Shown here one piece after another: positions 62,073-64,000 of a stretch of DNA of 64,000 nucleotides. The notes under the pieces are model-generated. The model was not told the origin of the DNA, did not search any database, and saw only the letters and a program-made list of their open reading frames with translations. Origin of the DNA: JABWBD01 sp040768665. GTDB lineage: Bacteria > Planctomycetota > Planctomycetia > Pirellulales > Thermoguttaceae. Location of the stretch: contig JAXGMN010000035.1 of assembly GCA_040768665.1 (NCBI GenBank), forward strand, positions 1-64,000. Direction: 5' to 3'. How positions within the stretch are numbered: position 1 is the stretch's first letter; every line of letters begins with the position of its first letter. The position numbers and the translations under genes are program-made.

Positions 62073-63404
62073 TCATGGCAGCTCATCATTGATGACGCGG
62101 CGCCGGCGATTAAAGGCGATCCGGTAGATATTGGCAAGGAAACCAGGATCGTTCCGATACCACTCGATGGAATGATCGCGGAAAAAGAAGGGTATGGAAT
62201 AGGTCTTGGAAGCACCGGCATCGCGGACGCTGGGATCCAGCGCCGTCAAGAAGAGCGGTTTTTCGTGGGCGAATGCGATCCCAGCTTCAATGCAGGTATT
62301 GACGTTGATCCGCAGCGAGTCGGAGTCGTCCTCGAAACTGCAGGCTAGATCGGCGATGACGAGGTTGGCTTCCCGAATCAGCGACCGGATCTGTTTCCGC
62401 AGTCCGCTCCCAAGCACCTCCCTGCCCAGGTGACACTTCATACCGAGTATATTCTCAACAATATCCTTGGCCGCTTCATTGCGGTTCTGAGACCGCTTGT
62501 AATCCGTCGCGAGAAACGAGTGGGGGTGCCTCGTTCCGACATCGTCGAGGAAAGAAGCGACCTGGCTCTGGAGGTTGGAGAAAGGAGCCCCCTCTGTCCA
62601 TTCGATGATGGGCTTCTCTGTCAACGAAGCAGGCAATGATTCACGGCGAGCACAATAAATGCGCTCGATCAATCCGAGTTCACGCGCAATTCCTAATTCG
62701 ACAGGGAAATACTTGTACAGTTCCTCAGGTGTTCTTCCGGACTCGGTGCGGTCGGGATAGATTGCAAGGAAACCGGTACATCCCGACATGATGCGCCTAA
62801 TCCTTATGCGTCCTTCTTCGTGGAAGGATTTTTGATCACGGGAGTCGCCCACGAGAAAGGCACCCTGTGCCTTCATTTGGGTCAGAATCTCGTCGCGTGG
62901 ATGGGTTTCGCTGTCCCTCCAACTACAACTCACGTATACATGAGGTTGGCCCTGACGCGGAAGGCTCTCCGGTATGCGGAGGGACAGAAGAAGACTCCGC
63001 GCGCTATCTACCGTCAGATGGCCGTCGACGAGAGGCAGCCACGATCGAAGGCCTAGCCCCTTTATGTGATCCGAGGGTCGGAACCCGTCTTCCAAGACGG
63101 CAGCCACAAGGCGGAATTCGCCATGATTGACTGCTTCGCTCTTGGCTAGCCGCAATTCCTCCTTCACGTAGGGTTTGTCGATGGAGCGGGATGAAAGCAG
63201 GGCGAGGCAGGACTTTGACTGACTCATCTTGGTCGCCAGGCCCTCATCGACTTCGGTGGCAGCAAAGAAGCGGCGTTTGTCAATGAAGACCTTTAGGCCG
63301 CTGTCCTCGATGAACGAAGCCAGACGCTCCGCGATTTCCACATCCTCCGAACCATAACTGACAAAGCAGTCAAAATCCCGCTGTTCAAAATCGCGTGTTC
63401 TCAT
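62073..63404 (-). CDS. TIR-domain protein with two further Rossmann/TIR-like domains
   Basis: 443 residues. The N-terminal TIR domain covers about 10-140: FDCFVSYGSEDVEIAERLAS, GLKVFIDKRRFF, and SRSIDKPYVKEELRLAKSEA with the candidate catalytic Glu. A second domain at 150-290 starts with VYVSCSWRDSETHPRDEIL and ends near YFPVELGIARELGLIERIYC. A third at 330-443 (NLVIADLACSFEDDSDSLRI, then EAGIAFAHEKPLFLTAL) resembles nucleoside-deoxyribosyltransferase/TIR-like folds. Bacterial TIR proteins cleave NAD+ in phage defence or act as signalling NADases. ATG 63404 is preferred over a TTG 78 nt upstream. No membrane segment. Partner genes for a known defence type are not seen. Confidence 0.75.
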   Translation of the reverse strand: MRTRDFEQRDFDCFVSYGSEDVEIAERLASFIEDSGLKVFIDKRRFFAATEVDEGLATKMSQSKSCLALLSSRSIDKPYVKEELRLAKSEAVNHGEFRLVAAVLEDGFRPSDHIKGLGLRSWLPLVDGHLTVDSARSLLLSLRIPESLPRQGQPHVYVSCSWRDSETHPRDEILTQMKAQGAFLVGDSRDQKSFHEEGRIRIRRIMSGCTGFLAIYPDRTESGRTPEELYKYFPVELGIARELGLIERIYCARRESLPASLTEKPIIEWTEGAPFSNLQSQVASFLDDVGTRHPHSFLATDYKRSQNRNEAAKDIVENILGMKCHLGREVLGSGLRKQIRSLIREANLVIADLACSFEDDSDSLRINVNTCIEAGIAFAHEKPLFLTALDPSVRDAGASKTYSIPFFFRDHSIEWYRNDPGFLANIYRIAFNRRRRVINDELP

Positions 63405-63697
63405 GAGCGTAGTTTGGGGAAGAGATCGACCGCGCGGCTGTCCGATAACGTTTTGGGTTTCTGCGCTGCTCGCCCCCGCCAAACGGCTCGCCGTCGGTAC
63501 ACGGCTGCCAGGGGGCGGGCAGCATAGACATCACTGAACTAAACCGTGGAGCGGGAAGGGCCTATGGGTTTTCTTTCGCCGGATCCGCTCCGCATGCCCG
63601 CATTGTAGCCGAGATCTTCTGCGGCAGGCAATCTCGCCGGCGATTCTACCCGCGTGATCATGACGCAGACCAGAGAGCCCGCCAGGAATGTGGTCCT

Positions 63698-63976
63698 GTG
63701 GCACGCGGCGTAGACGGATTTTCGCGCCGCTGGGGCATCGCAATCGAATTCACCCAGCACGCGAGGCTGGCCGAAGCACCGCATATCCTGCCGCTGGCGC
63801 CCGAAAGCCAATTCGTGGATTACGAGAGCCGGCACGTTCTCTTCAAGACCAGGAAGGGCCAGGGGTATCGAGCGCTGTTCACCATTGTCGGAAATGAGAT
63901 TCGAGTACTCCACGTGAGAGGCCCCGGCCAAGACGTAATGTCGGAAGACCAACTCGGGAACCCCGCCGAGCGCTGA
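63698..63976 (+). pseudogene. Truncated RelE/ParE-family toxin
   Basis: 92 codons from GTG 63698. The C-terminal half matches ParE/RelE-family toxins: ILPLAPESQFVDYESRHVLF, then YRALFTIVGNEIRVLHVRGP and GQDVM. The expected N-terminal 25 residues (start of strand 1 and helix 1) are missing or in another frame. No antitoxin gene precedes it. So it is probably a remnant, although a functional short variant cannot be excluded. Confidence 0.55.
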
Positions 63977-64000
63977 TCGGAGCCCTGTTGGATGATTGTC

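Overview
The window looks like a chromosomal segment from a Planctomycetota bacterium, most likely of the Pirellulales type. This is inferred from gene families rather than from a marker gene. The pointers are a BBP7-type outer-membrane barrel protein, an HzsA-like propeller protein with two CxxCH haem motifs, sulfatases next to GH29 fucosidases, DUF1080 and PQQ-propeller proteins, Tat-exported Gfo/Idh/MocA proteins, a BlaI/M56 pair, and high GC content with palindromes between most genes.

Layout. 0.5-6.1 kb: envelope genes (lipoprotein, polysaccharide export lipoprotein, sialidase-like protein, BBP7 barrel). 6.6-13.1 kb: SEC-C/TPR protein, exported oxidoreductase, membrane protein, nrdR, zinc-ribbon/PH protein. 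13.2-18.0 kb, minus strand: rpoN, recR, ybaB, dnaX and the SRP RNA gene; dnaX carries an A10 slippery tract that should yield gamma and tau. 18.1-21.7 kb: yjbQ, then a sigma-54 activator divergent from a TauE/SafE permease that is preceded by a good -24/-12 promoter. 22-30 kb: a large secreted protein, glmS and the HzsA-like protein. 30.3-39.5 kb, minus strand: a glycan-degradation cluster (gutted GH51 gene, uroporphyrinogen-decarboxylase-like protein, exported oxidoreductase, two GH29 fucosidases, sulfatase). 39.9-43.9 kb: a four-gene operon of a BlaI-type repressor, an M56 sensor protease, a secreted protein and an alpha/beta hydrolase. 45-50 kb: DUF1080-esterase fusion, rhomboid protease, small zinc-ribbon protein, a second sulfatase and a selenocysteine tRNA. 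50-55.5 kb: the imuA-imuB-dnaE2 mutagenesis cassette. 55.8-60.8 kb: a PQQ-propeller gene and a metallophosphoesterase gene broken by many frameshifts. 61.7-64 kb: a DUF104-like protein, a TIR-domain protein and a ParE-like toxin remnant.

The most unusual coding unit is the BlaI/M56 operon. The M56 protease has a C-terminal module of about 155 residues in place of a penicillin-sensing domain, and the next gene is a secreted protein made of two tandem copies of that module. A plausible model is that sensor and secreted protein recognise the same ligand and that the repressor, whose operator overlaps its own promoter, controls the set.

The second theme is repeats. At least four families of intergenic palindromes occur. 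The commonest has a core running from GGGGACTGG to CTGTCCCC, in three subtypes. It sits against stop and start codons, in one case supplies most of a stop codon, and in one case is bracketed by a 26-bp direct duplication, as expected after insertion.
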